From positions 124,001-188,000 of the forward strand of contig NZ_JAGHZS010000004.1 in the NCBI RefSeq assembly GCF_017745275.1: 64,000 nt of DNA, read 5' to 3'. This DNA is from Chitinophaga sp. (GTDB lineage Bacteria > Bacteroidota > Bacteroidia > Chitinophagales > Chitinophagaceae). The translations under genes were made by a program, and so were the position numbers. Shown here piece by piece: positions 55,256 through 63,536 of the stretch (its first letter is position 1; every line of letters starts with the position of its first letter). The notes beneath the pieces are model-generated. The model searched no databases. It was not told where the DNA came from and was given only the letters and a program-made list of their open reading frames with translations.

Positions 55256-56272
55256 ATGATGACATTGCTCCATTTACCAGAAAGCATGCGGGCCATGGTA
55301 CTGGAAAAACCTGGTCAGCCACTGCAACTCAAAAATGTACCGGTACCTGCTCCCGGACCTGGCCAGGTGCTAATCAAAGTAATTGCCTGCGGTGTTTGCA
55401 GAACTGACCTGCATATATTGGATGGTGACCTGCCGCCGGTAATGTTACCACTTATTCCCGGGCATGAAGTGATCGGAGAAGTAGCAGCTACCGGCAGCGA
55501 AGTAACCACGCTTAAATATGGCGATAAAATTGGTGTTCCCTGGCTGGCATATACCTGCGGACATTGTAAATATTGCGCCCAGGGACAGGAGAACCTATGT
55601 GAGCACGCTCTTTTCACAGGATATACGGTAAATGGAGGATATGCGGAATATATTGTTGCCTGGGAAAAGTATTGCATCGTTATACCAGATATATTTACTA
55701 ACCAGGCAAGTGCCCCTCTTTTATGCGCGGGACTGATAGGATACCGGTCGTGGCGTATGATACCGGAATATGCAGAGAACATAGGTATCTACGGCTTTGG
55801 CGCGGCCGCGCATATTATTACACAAATAGCCAGGTATCAAAGCAAGTCGGTATATGCCTTTACAAAACCCGGTGATGGCAGCAGTGAAGCATTTGCACTG
55901 GAAAGGGGCGCCATTTGGGCAGGGAGCTCCCTGGAATCTCCGCCTATAAAATTAGATGCGGCTATTATTTTTGCTCCCGACGGCAGCCTGGTTCCAATTG
56001 CATTATCTCATCTGGATAAAGGGGGTGCAGTCATCTGTGGAGGTATTCATATGAGCGATATACCCATGTTTCCTTACAAAATGCTTTGGCAGGAACGGAT
56101 GGTGAGGTCAGTAGCTAATCTTACCAGGGAAGATGGAAAACTATTTTTTGAGATAGCACCCAAAATACCCGTTACCACTTCGGTGAAATATTTCCCATTA
56201 TCACAGGCTAATGAGGCCCTATATGCGTTACGTAGCGGTGAATTAACGGGAGCTGCAGTCCTTACATTTTAA
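55256..56272 (+). CDS. Zinc-dependent alcohol dehydrogenase (AdhP-like)
   Basis: I start at the ATG at 55256 (MMTLLHLPESMRAMVL); an upstream GTG at 55193 adds residues without family support. The 338-aa protein keeps catalytic Zn ligands (GVCRTDLH, GHEVIGE), the four structural-zinc cysteines (CGHCKYCAQGQENLC) and a Rossmann segment (IGIYGFGAAAHI). AdhP-type enzymes oxidise or form short-chain alcohols with NAD. It probably belongs with the kinase gene 107 bp upstream. Confidence 0.87.
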   Translation: MMTLLHLPESMRAMVLEKPGQPLQLKNVPVPAPGPGQVLIKVIACGVCRTDLHILDGDLPPVMLPLIPGHEVIGEVAATGSEVTTLKYGDKIGVPWLAYTCGHCKYCAQGQENLCEHALFTGYTVNGGYAEYIVAWEKYCIVIPDIFTNQASAPLLCAGLIGYRSWRMIPEYAENIGIYGFGAAAHIITQIARYQSKSVYAFTKPGDGSSEAFALERGAIWAGSSLESPPIKLDAAIIFAPDGSLVPIALSHLDKGGAVICGGIHMSDIPMFPYKMLWQERMVRSVANLTREDGKLFFEIAPKIPVTTSVKYFPLSQANEALYALRSGELTGAAVLTF

Positions 56273-56285
56273 AAGCGCTGCATTA

Positions 56286-57416
56286 CTAGCCTGCCTGAAC
56301 AAATTTATAGATAGCACTGGATTTCTTAAGCGTACTGGTATGAGCATTTCGGATAATCAGGTATTCAATGATATCCTGCATCTTCACCGCCCCTTTCACC
56401 TGGTGATTAACGGCTACGCCGATTGTTTTCCCATTATTGAGCGCCAGTAAATCAATGGCCTCGGTTAAAGTAGCCGTTGCCTGCAATGTGCGCGAATGTT
56501 CTGATATGTAACTTCTCACCACATCCTGGTGCTTACCGTTAATAATGGCCGTCAGTATGGTATCCCGGCTGACCACACCTATGCCTTGCTCACTTTCAGC
56601 AATAATAAAAACATCGTCCTGATGATACAACAACATTTCCGCCGCTTCAATCATGGTTGTTTCCGGCCTGAGAATTGTGTAGGGCCGGGTAATGATTTCT
56701 TTTAGCAATATTCCTTTACCTGCCTCTTTAAGAAATAATAATTTCTCTTCAGAAGTACCACTCACAAAAATAAACAGCCCTATCAGCATCAGCATAATAT
56801 TAAAGAAGATAATACCGGCAACAATGAATGCTGAAGCAATTATCCTGCCCGTAAGTGCTGCCACGGTGGTTGCTTTATCGGAAGTGGTAAACAAAGCTAA
56901 AATACCTCTTAATACCCTTCCTCCATCCATTGGGAAGGCAGGGATCAGGTTAAAAATTGCTAATACGATATTGGCGTAGTATAAATAATACAGGAAATTA
57001 TCTGCCTGGATGGCCACCATATTTTGTGACGCATTCCACGGGAAAAGGTTACCTCGAATAAATAACGCCAGTATCCCTGATATCAGCAAATTTACCAATG
57101 GTCCTGAAAGACTGATAATTACTTCCTGTATCGGATGTTCGGGTATCTTTTCCATATTTATCATCCCTCCTATTGGCAACAGTATAATATTGTTTGAATG
57201 GATACCAAACTTGGCTGCTGCTAGTGCATGTCCCAGTTCATGCAGCAACACGCAACCCAATATGGCCACGATTGCCCATAAAGTCCAGAGAGACTGCTCC
57301 CATCCGGCTCCACCGGCATACTGCAAAATCAGTATACCACCAAACAATAACGTAAACGTCCAATGAACGTAAATGTTAATACCATAAAGGGTAAACAACT
57401 TAATACTGTTTTTCAT
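56286..57416 (-). CDS. M50 site-2 protease with two CBS domains
   Basis: I start at the ATG at 57416 (MKNSIKLFTLYGINIYVHW). The membrane part has the zinc motif HELGH (His59, Glu60, His63) and the third-ligand region FPMDGGRVLRG. After the helices come two CBS domains (about 240-376). CBS-fused site-2 proteases such as Rip3-type enzymes cut within the membrane in response to energy or redox signals. It is last in a four-gene operon with two universal stress proteins. Confidence 0.88.
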   Translation of the reverse strand: MKNSIKLFTLYGINIYVHWTFTLLFGGILILQYAGGAGWEQSLWTLWAIVAILGCVLLHELGHALAAAKFGIHSNNIILLPIGGMINMEKIPEHPIQEVIISLSGPLVNLLISGILALFIRGNLFPWNASQNMVAIQADNFLYYLYYANIVLAIFNLIPAFPMDGGRVLRGILALFTTSDKATTVAALTGRIIASAFIVAGIIFFNIMLMLIGLFIFVSGTSEEKLLFLKEAGKGILLKEIITRPYTILRPETTMIEAAEMLLYHQDDVFIIAESEQGIGVVSRDTILTAIINGKHQDVVRSYISEHSRTLQATATLTEAIDLLALNNGKTIGVAVNHQVKGAVKMQDIIEYLIIRNAHTSTLKKSSAIYKFVQAG

Positions 57417-57489
57417 GGCTGTGATATTTATACGACAGGAGAAAGCTGTTTCCAGCCTGGCCTTTTCCTTCCTTGACTCAGATCCGTTT

Positions 57490-58296
57490 TCAGCGATGAT
57501 CAATATAAACAGGCACCTTATGCTCCTGCATAACGTCATGAATAAAACTATGTTTGAATATCCTGGACAAACCCGCCCGGCCATATGCGCCGCTAACTAC
57601 AATTGGAGATTTGATTTCATCCAGCCAGGTATCAAAGTATTTCCTGGGATCTGCATTGAGTAACTCAAACTTGAGATTACTAAAATGAAGACTGGCCAAT
57701 TCCTTTATTTTTTCTAATTCGGGTATTTCTTCTGCTGTTGCGGAACCGTATACCAGGATAGCAGGCTTGTTGCATAGTTGTGGAAAGAGATAAGAAAAAC
57801 TTCTGATAGCATGCGTGGAAGACGCTCCTCCATCGTATGTAAGGATCACACTTTCAGGAAAAGTAAATTGTTCCGGCACTACTATTACCGGGCATTCAGC
57901 CTGGTGCAATACAGTGGCGAGAAATTCATTGATGCCATAAATAGTTAAATCTCCGTAAAACTTTTCATGGCCCAGCAACAACAGGTCTGAAAACCGGGTT
58001 TCTTTTTTCAGGTCATAAATACCTGGCGCTGAAATATCGCTGTGTATATTGAATGAGATGCCATGCTCTGTACACTGCTGTTTGAATACGCCAATATTCC
58101 GTTCCAGTAATTCCGCCGCATAGCTTTCCATGATAGGCATAAAAACCGGTACAACATTGATATCTCTGCCCAGGTACGGTTCAGGAATAAATGCGCCGGT
58201 AAGCATAATTGGCTCCACCTCATTCATTTTTCCGGCAAATTCGAAAGCGCCCTCTGAGAAATTATCGCCATCGATAGCGAGCAGTATCTTTTTCAT
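57490..58296 (-). CDS. Tandem-domain universal stress protein
   Basis: The 268-aa protein has two UspA folds, residues 1-145 (starting MKKILLAIDGDNFSEGAF) and about 150-268 (SVILTYDGGASSTHAIRSF, then VVSGAYGRAGLSRIFKHSF). The ATP-binding G2xG9xG(S/T) motif is only partly kept: the first two Gly are present, but His-Ser replaces the last Gly-Ser. It is cotranscribed with another Usp and the CBS protease and is probably part of a low-oxygen or starvation response. Confidence 0.87.
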   Translation of the reverse strand: MKKILLAIDGDNFSEGAFEFAGKMNEVEPIMLTGAFIPEPYLGRDINVVPVFMPIMESYAAELLERNIGVFKQQCTEHGISFNIHSDISAPGIYDLKKETRFSDLLLLGHEKFYGDLTIYGINEFLATVLHQAECPVIVVPEQFTFPESVILTYDGGASSTHAIRSFSYLFPQLCNKPAILVYGSATAEEIPELEKIKELASLHFSNLKFELLNADPRKYFDTWLDEIKSPIVVSGAYGRAGLSRIFKHSFIHDVMQEHKVPVYIDHR

Positions 58297-58319
58297 AAAA
58301 CGGTGGTTTTAGATGTTTA

Positions 58320-59159
58320 TCATTTGCAATGCGCAATAAACAAGGGAGATTGCAGTGCTGCGAGCAGTGTATCTGCCATACTTGGATAAAACCATCTCGA
58401 CAGGCGATTTCTATGGTAAGCTCCCAACACAACCACAGTACTGCTATCTTCTTTTTGTAAATATTCCGGGATCACTTCCCACGGAATACCCTGTAATACC
58501 TGGTAAGTAGCATGAGGATAGTGCCGTTTCATAAACTCTTTCATTAACTTCCCATCCGGAAGATGTAAAGAAGCGGCAGGACTTTTCACCGCCAACACTT
58601 CTGTAGGCATATATTTCATACTGCTAAGTGTATAATCAAACATTTTAACAGCATATACAGAAGATGGCGAACCATCATATAATAATACCGACTTGTTGAT
58701 CCCGGTAAATTCTTCCGGCACCATCAAAATGGGGCACATTCCTTCTCCCAGTAAATGCCGCATAAAAAGGGATGGCTTTTCTTCCTTAAGCCGGTTAAAG
58801 GCTTCTTTTGATGAGATAATCATCAGGTCAGCATAAATACTTTCATGTAATAAAGTGTCTATGGCGGTATCGTTATCCCGGTGTACAGAGTAGTTCAGGC
58901 CCGACTGCTGACATGCCAGCTCAAACCTTTCTACACTTTTGGCCCTTGTATGCCTGTCTTTTTCTGCAAAGTCTTTTATCCGCTGGTCAGAAACATCCCA
59001 TTCGTCTACCAGTTCGGAAAGTGCATAGCTTCTATAGCTGATGTCTTCCGGAAATACACCTACCAAATGGGCCATTTCCTGCTTAGCTATATATACGGCA
59101 TATTCAACGGTACTGCTGGAATAACTCAACCCATCTAAAACGGCAATTATCTTCTTCAT
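58320..59159 (-). CDS. Tandem-domain universal stress protein
   Basis: I start at the ATG at 59159 (MKKIIAVLDGLSYSSSTVEY). The 279-aa protein has two Usp domains; the second holds SVLLYDGSPSSVYAVKMF and VVLGAYHRNRLSRWF. The Gly motif is degenerate in the second domain (GAYH). It is a paralogue of the neighbour at 57490, 23 bp away, and of the partial protein at the end of the window. Confidence 0.87.
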   Translation of the reverse strand: MKKIIAVLDGLSYSSSTVEYAVYIAKQEMAHLVGVFPEDISYRSYALSELVDEWDVSDQRIKDFAEKDRHTRAKSVERFELACQQSGLNYSVHRDNDTAIDTLLHESIYADLMIISSKEAFNRLKEEKPSLFMRHLLGEGMCPILMVPEEFTGINKSVLLYDGSPSSVYAVKMFDYTLSSMKYMPTEVLAVKSPAASLHLPDGKLMKEFMKRHYPHATYQVLQGIPWEVIPEYLQKEDSSTVVVLGAYHRNRLSRWFYPSMADTLLAALQSPLFIAHCK

Positions 59160-59169
59160 AGCTGTTGAT

Positions 59170-59658
59170 TTAAGAAAGATGATGTATAACAAAAGGGAAC
59201 CGGTGCACGGACAGGTATTTTACCTTAAAAAGCAAGATGATGGCAGCCATGGCCAGCAAAAGAGTGGATGGAAATGCAGATCCGGCACCCAGTGGGGCGA
59301 TAGCCACCAGGAAAATCACGGCAGCTATCAACCCCAATCTAAGTACTGCTCCGCTGGCAGCGATAAAAATCCCTGTTGCCAGCTGGCATATTGAAATGGA
59401 CACGACAATCGCTGCAATGTTGTCCCGGAATGCGCCATAAATAAACTGTTCGTAAATAGGTGAAACGGTCATTGCCCCGTATACCATAAACAATTCCGGG
59501 TTCCGTATCGCCATAAAAGCGTTAAAAAATGCGGCTCCTATAAAAATGACTGACAGTAAAAAACGGGCGATAACGGGCCAAAAAATAGCAGCCATTAATA
59601 TGGCTAAACTAATAACGTTTGCCGCTATAGAGGTGAGAGAAAAAATATTTGCATGCAT
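59170..59658 (-). CDS. Polytopic membrane protein, first gene of the Usp operon
   Basis: I start at the ATG at 59658 (MHANIFSLTSIAANVI). The 162-aa protein has four to five hydrophobic helices and no soluble domain. I do not recognise the family. It is the first of four genes (with two Usp and the CBS protease) and lies after a promoter with two Crp/Fnr-type dyads. Confidence 0.65.
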   Translation of the reverse strand: MHANIFSLTSIAANVISLAILMAAIFWPVIARFLLSVIFIGAAFFNAFMAIRNPELFMVYGAMTVSPIYEQFIYGAFRDNIAAIVVSISICQLATGIFIAASGAVLRLGLIAAVIFLVAIAPLGAGSAFPSTLLLAMAAIILLFKVKYLSVHRFPFVIHHLS

Positions 59659-59708
59659 GATATTAGGATTTAAGTTGTTACCAGGCAGAATTGCTTGTTT
59701 TCCGGTAA

Positions 59709-59716
59709 TAAAATTA
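59709..59716 (-). promoter_or_regulatory. -7 element for the Usp operon
   Basis: On the minus strand the sequence is TAATTTTA, one mismatch from TAnnTTTG. It lies about 50 bp before the ATG at 59658 and 51.5 bp from the centre of the dyad at 59762-59773. Confidence 0.4.
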
Positions 59717-59739
59717 ACAGTGCAGCCGTCCGGAATAAA

Positions 59740-59773
59740 TGACACTGGTCATATCTGTGCTTGATTCAGGTCA
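59740..59773 (-). promoter_or_regulatory. Tandem Crp/Fnr-type dyads for the Usp operon
   Basis: TGACACTGGTCA (59740-59751) and TGATTCAGGTCA (59762-59773) are 22 bp apart, two helical turns. Relative to a start site inferred from the -7 element they are centred near -41 and -62, the usual class II and class I positions. Confidence 0.55.
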
Positions 59774-59878
59774 TGCCTGGCGTACTAATCATAATCGGGG
59801 GCCAAACTTGTGAAAACCCTGTTACTGTAACAAACAATAATTGCTGGTCTATCAGATATAATCTGCTGCAAAAGATGA

Positions 59879-59943
59879 TGACCAATGTCATATTACAGCT
59901 TGACTAAGCTCATTTTCCTGCGCTATAATCGATGCTATACTTG
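59879..59943 (+). promoter_or_regulatory. Crp/Fnr-type dyad and -7 box for the PEP synthase operon
   Basis: TGACCAATGTCA (59879-59890) and TATACTTG (59936-59943, one mismatch from TAnnTTTG) are 51.5 bp apart from dyad centre to first T, as in front of pfkB. They lie before the genes at 59966 and 60390. Confidence 0.55.
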
Positions 59944-59965
59944 CATTAAAATAAAACTCTTTTTT

Positions 59966-60370
59966 ATGCAAATATATATTAGTGAAGAAGCAACAGTAGG
60001 CGATATACAGGACAGGTTTCACACATTATATCCCTACCTGAAACTGGAATTTTTCAGGAAGCCACACACCAAAGGAGAATATTCTCCTGAAGGCGAGAAA
60101 ATATCACCGGAAACGGCGATTGAAAAAATAAGAATGCGCGATAACTTCGGATGGCTGGATATCAGTTACTATAGAACCGCGGCAGCAGTGGAATATGACT
60201 GTAGCCATATCTTCGGATTACATGCACAGGTAATGCGCAAAGCCGGAACATTGTGGCTGGAAACCACCAGTACTGATAACTGGACCCTGGAAGAGCTGAA
60301 TAATGCCGGCAGACCAGCCAAAAACCATACTTTCCAATGGCCGGAAGCGCCAGATAATGATAATGAATGA
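59966..60370 (+). CDS. Small protein upstream of PEP synthase, 134 aa
   Basis: I start at the ATG at 59966 (MQIYISEEATVGDIQDRF), because upstream sequence carries the promoter. The protein is soluble and acidic, starting with a ubiquitin-like beta strand, and has a Trp-containing end (DNWTLEELNNAGRPAKNHTF). I do not recognise the family. It is 19 bp before the PEP synthase start and therefore in one operon; a regulatory or partner role is possible. Confidence 0.6.
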   Translation: MQIYISEEATVGDIQDRFHTLYPYLKLEFFRKPHTKGEYSPEGEKISPETAIEKIRMRDNFGWLDISYYRTAAAVEYDCSHIFGLHAQVMRKAGTLWLETTSTDNWTLEELNNAGRPAKNHTFQWPEAPDNDNE

Positions 60371-60389
60371 ATCTATAAAAAGAAGCCTT

Positions 60390-62804
60390 ATGAGTAACAG
60401 TATCAAACTGTTTTCCGATATACGCCTGGCAGATGTTGCCCTCGTTGGAGGAAAAAATGCGTCTCTTGGAGAAATGATTCATACTTTATCCGGCGCCGGT
60501 ATAAATGTACCCGATGGTTTTGCCACTACTGCAGCTGCTTTCCGGGACTATCTTGAAGCCAACAATATCCGCGGGCCGCTATCTCAGTTACTACAGCAAC
60601 TTGACCGGAAAAACTTTTCCAACTTGCAGGAGATCGGTGAAAAGGCGCGTAATATGATATTGAATGGTACCATACCAGATGATTTCAAGCACTCGATTAC
60701 AGCTGCCTATAACACGCTGGTAAAAGGGAAACGGTTAGCCGTTGCCGTAAGAAGCAGTGCTACAGCAGAAGACATGCCTAATGCCAGCTTTGCAGGGCAA
60801 CATGAATCTTTCTTAAATATCACCGGTGAAGCTGCGCTATTACAGGCTATCTGTAAGTGTTTCGCCTCTCTTTATACCAACAGGGCGATTAAGTACCGGG
60901 AAGACAACGGTTTTGAGCACGACAAAGTAGCCCTGTCTGTAGGTGTACAGTTAATGGTAAACACCAATAGCTCCTGCTCAGGCGTTGGCTTTACATTAGA
61001 TCCGGAATCCGGCTTCCGTGATGTTGTTTTGATTTCAGGCGTTTGGGGGCTGGGAGAAAATATTGTGCAAGGGATGGTGATGCCAGACGAATTTTATGTA
61101 TTCAAACCCACCCTCCTGGAAGGAAAACAAGCCATCATTCAAAAAAAGCTGGGTACTAAGGAAAAAACCTGCTTCCTGTCCGATGATCCTGATTCCCCAA
61201 CATTTACTATCAATAAAGATACACCACTGGAAGACCAGCAACGGTTTGTATTATCAGATAAGGATGTTATGCAGCTGGCACAATTTGCCGTTATCATAGA
61301 ACAACATTACCAGTGCCCGATGGACATAGAATGGGCCAAAGACAGCCTTACGGGAACATTATATATCCTGCAGGCAAGGCCGGAGACTATACACACTGGC
61401 AGTAGGCATTCGCAGGATAAACGGTACCGGCTGACAGGGAAAGGTGTATGCCTGGCGAAAGGAGAAGCTATCGGGGAAAAAATAGTATCGGGTGTTGCCA
61501 GGATATTACAGTCACCGGCGCAAGCAGCGCTTTTAAACCCGGGAGACATTGTTGTTACAGATATTACAAGCCCCGACTGGGATCCGGTTTTAAAGAAAGT
61601 AGCTGGTATAGTAACTAACAGTGGAGGGCGAACCAGTCATGCTTCCATTGTAGCAAGGGAACTTGGCGTACCTGCCATTGTAGGCACCGGCAATGCTACT
61701 ACCAGTATTAAAGATGGCGCTATGATAACTATTTCCTGTTGTGAAGGGAAAACAGGCTACGTATACGAAGGCGCCCTGACATATGAATCCACCGAGATAG
61801 ACTTCAGTGATATCACCCTGCCCGAAAGTACGGAAGCCAACCTGATCATCAGTGACCCTGATAAAGCATTCCAGCTCTCCTTTTATCCTAATGATGGTGT
61901 TGGATTACTTAGAATGGAGTTTATTATCACACATGCTATCCGCATACATCCGATGGCATTGGTCAGATATGACAGCCTGACTGATATAACGGCCAAAGCC
62001 GCTATAACAGCGATGACCCAGCTTTATGCTGATAAACGAAAATATTTTACAGACAAGCTATCCCAGGGAATTGCCACCATTGCTGCAGCTTTTTATCCCA
62101 AAGATGTGATTGTCCGTATGAGCGATTTTAAGACAAATGAATATGCACAATTATTAGGTGGAAAAGAATTTGAGCCCCAGGAAGAAAATCCCATGCTGGG
62201 CTTCCGCGGCGCATCCCGCTACTATCACCCATTATACAAAGAAGGATTTGGACTGGAGTGTGAGGCGGTGAAAATAGTGAGAAATGAGATGGGATTAACC
62301 AATGTGAAAGTCATGATTCCTTTTTGCCGTACGGCAACAGAAGGCAAAAAGGTACTGGAGGTGATGGAAAGCTTTGGTTTGACACAGGGAGAAAATGGAT
62401 TGGAAGTATATGTGATGGCCGAAATCCCGTCGAACGTGATAGAAGCAGCAGCCTTTGCAGCTATCTTTGACGGCTTCTCCATTGGCTCCAATGATCTTAC
62501 CCAATTAACACTGGGCATAGACAGAGACTCTGCTTTATTATCAACAGATTTCAACGAAGAGGATCCTGCAGCAAAAAAAATGATCGCCATGATGATTGAG
62601 GCAGCGGGCAAGGCAGGCGTGCGCATAGGGTTCTGCGGACAGGCGCCGAGTGATCATCCGGACTTTGCGGCATTCCTGGTAGAAGAAGGTATTAACAGCA
62701 TTGCTTTTAATCCGGATGCTATTGTAAAAGGAATCACTCATATAAGGGAAGCAGAGGAAAATAGCGGCATCACCAGTAACGGAACTTTACCTGTTCTTAT
62801 TTAA
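60390..62804 (+). CDS. ppsA: Phosphoenolpyruvate synthase
   Basis: The 804-aa enzyme converts pyruvate, ATP and water to PEP, AMP and phosphate. It has the N-terminal ATP-grasp domain (LVGGKNASLGEMI, AVRSSATAEDMPNASFAGQ), the phosphohistidine domain with catalytic His417 in GGRTSHASIVARELGVP, and the C-terminal TIM barrel (PMLGFRGASRYY, GSNDLTQLTLGIDRDS, FCGQAPSDHPDFAAF). I start at the ATG at 60390 (MSNSIKLFSDI). An upstream ATG at 60357 is possible. The context with Usp and PfkB points to anaerobic or starvation metabolism. Confidence 0.92.
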   Translation: MSNSIKLFSDIRLADVALVGGKNASLGEMIHTLSGAGINVPDGFATTAAAFRDYLEANNIRGPLSQLLQQLDRKNFSNLQEIGEKARNMILNGTIPDDFKHSITAAYNTLVKGKRLAVAVRSSATAEDMPNASFAGQHESFLNITGEAALLQAICKCFASLYTNRAIKYREDNGFEHDKVALSVGVQLMVNTNSSCSGVGFTLDPESGFRDVVLISGVWGLGENIVQGMVMPDEFYVFKPTLLEGKQAIIQKKLGTKEKTCFLSDDPDSPTFTINKDTPLEDQQRFVLSDKDVMQLAQFAVIIEQHYQCPMDIEWAKDSLTGTLYILQARPETIHTGSRHSQDKRYRLTGKGVCLAKGEAIGEKIVSGVARILQSPAQAALLNPGDIVVTDITSPDWDPVLKKVAGIVTNSGGRTSHASIVARELGVPAIVGTGNATTSIKDGAMITISCCEGKTGYVYEGALTYESTEIDFSDITLPESTEANLIISDPDKAFQLSFYPNDGVGLLRMEFIITHAIRIHPMALVRYDSLTDITAKAAITAMTQLYADKRKYFTDKLSQGIATIAAAFYPKDVIVRMSDFKTNEYAQLLGGKEFEPQEENPMLGFRGASRYYHPLYKEGFGLECEAVKIVRNEMGLTNVKVMIPFCRTATEGKKVLEVMESFGLTQGENGLEVYVMAEIPSNVIEAAAFAAIFDGFSIGSNDLTQLTLGIDRDSALLSTDFNEEDPAAKKMIAMMIEAAGKAGVRIGFCGQAPSDHPDFAAFLVEEGINSIAFNPDAIVKGITHIREAEENSGITSNGTLPVLI

Positions 62805-62829
62805 CGGTTATATATCAAGGTTAACTCAT

Positions 62830-62868
62830 ACCGGCAGAATCAATCCCTCTCAAATCTGCCGGTTTTTC
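62830..62868 (+). terminator. ppsA terminator that overlaps the next convergent gene
   Basis: ACCGGCAGA (62830-62838) pairs with TCTGCCGGT (62855-62863), followed by TTTTT. The 3' part lies inside the end of the minus-strand gene at 62840-63298, so coding and terminator functions overlap. Confidence 0.8.
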
Positions 62869-63298
62869 TATTGATACGGATGCGGTATACCACCGGCCTG
62901 ATAATATTGGAGAGGGTACCGTTTTGCTCCATTTCTTCGTGCATTTGTGCCACACCGGCGGTTTCGCTGGCCCGTACCCGGGATAACCGGCTAACCAGGA
63001 ATTTCATCGCATAATATCTTTCCCGGGGATCGGTAATTTCTTCATATTTTCCCCAAATGATAACGCTTCGCCAGTTGGTCAAACTAACAATTTCATCTAC
63101 CTGGAAACAAACCTCCGGATGTTTTCTCATCATTTCTATCTTCATACCTTCCTGGGAATGAGCTACAATATAAGTATCATTGAAAGCATAGTTAATAGGA
63201 ACAATATATACGCTTTCATTATTCGTACATCCGATCCGGCCAATAACATTACCGGAAAGGACCTGGTCAATTTCTTCATTACTTAATTTACCTAACAT
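62840..63298 (-). CDS. PNPOx-fold flavin-binding protein
   Basis: The 152-aa protein has the split-barrel FMN-binding pattern of pyridoxamine-5'-phosphate oxidase-like proteins: IGRIGCTNNESVYIVPINYA, IVAHSQEGMKIEMMRKHPEVCFQVDE and SVIIWGKYEEI. Such single-domain proteins (Nim- or Rv1155-like) reduce small molecules with FMN or F420. It is in line with a Usp gene and a small membrane protein, probably one operon. Its end overlaps the ppsA terminator. Confidence 0.85.
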   Translation of the reverse strand: MLGKLSNEEIDQVLSGNVIGRIGCTNNESVYIVPINYAFNDTYIVAHSQEGMKIEMMRKHPEVCFQVDEIVSLTNWRSVIIWGKYEEITDPRERYYAMKFLVSRLSRVRASETAGVAQMHEEMEQNGTLSNIIRPVVYRIRINRKTGRFERD

Positions 63299-63337
63299 AC
63301 AACTGCGTTAAGAATGTAAAAGAATTAATTCCAAACT

Positions 63338-63511
63338 TCAATACTGGTACCTGATAAATACCTCGTACAGGAAAAGTAGTATCTGCCTCAGCACTGCTAC
63401 CAGCAAGGGATATCCACCGGCCAGGAAGAACAGGGCCAGGCCCCATGAAATCAAACCTGTTCCCAGGTCGCTAATGTATTTCCGCGGGGGATGTGATAAA
63501 GCGTGTAACAT
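63338..63511 (-). CDS. Small membrane protein, 57 aa
   Basis: The frame runs from ATG at 63511 (MLHALSHPPRKYISDLGTGL) to TGA at 63338. Residues about 17-50 form two hydrophobic helices (SWGLALFFLAGGYPLLVAVL and ILLFLYEVF). It fills the space between the Usp gene (25 bp) and the flavoprotein gene (39 bp) on the same strand, which supports a real gene. Function is unknown. Confidence 0.6.
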   Translation of the reverse strand: MLHALSHPPRKYISDLGTGLISWGLALFFLAGGYPLLVAVLRQILLFLYEVFIRYQY

Positions 63512-63536
63512 AACAATTAGTTTAAAAGTATTTGAA

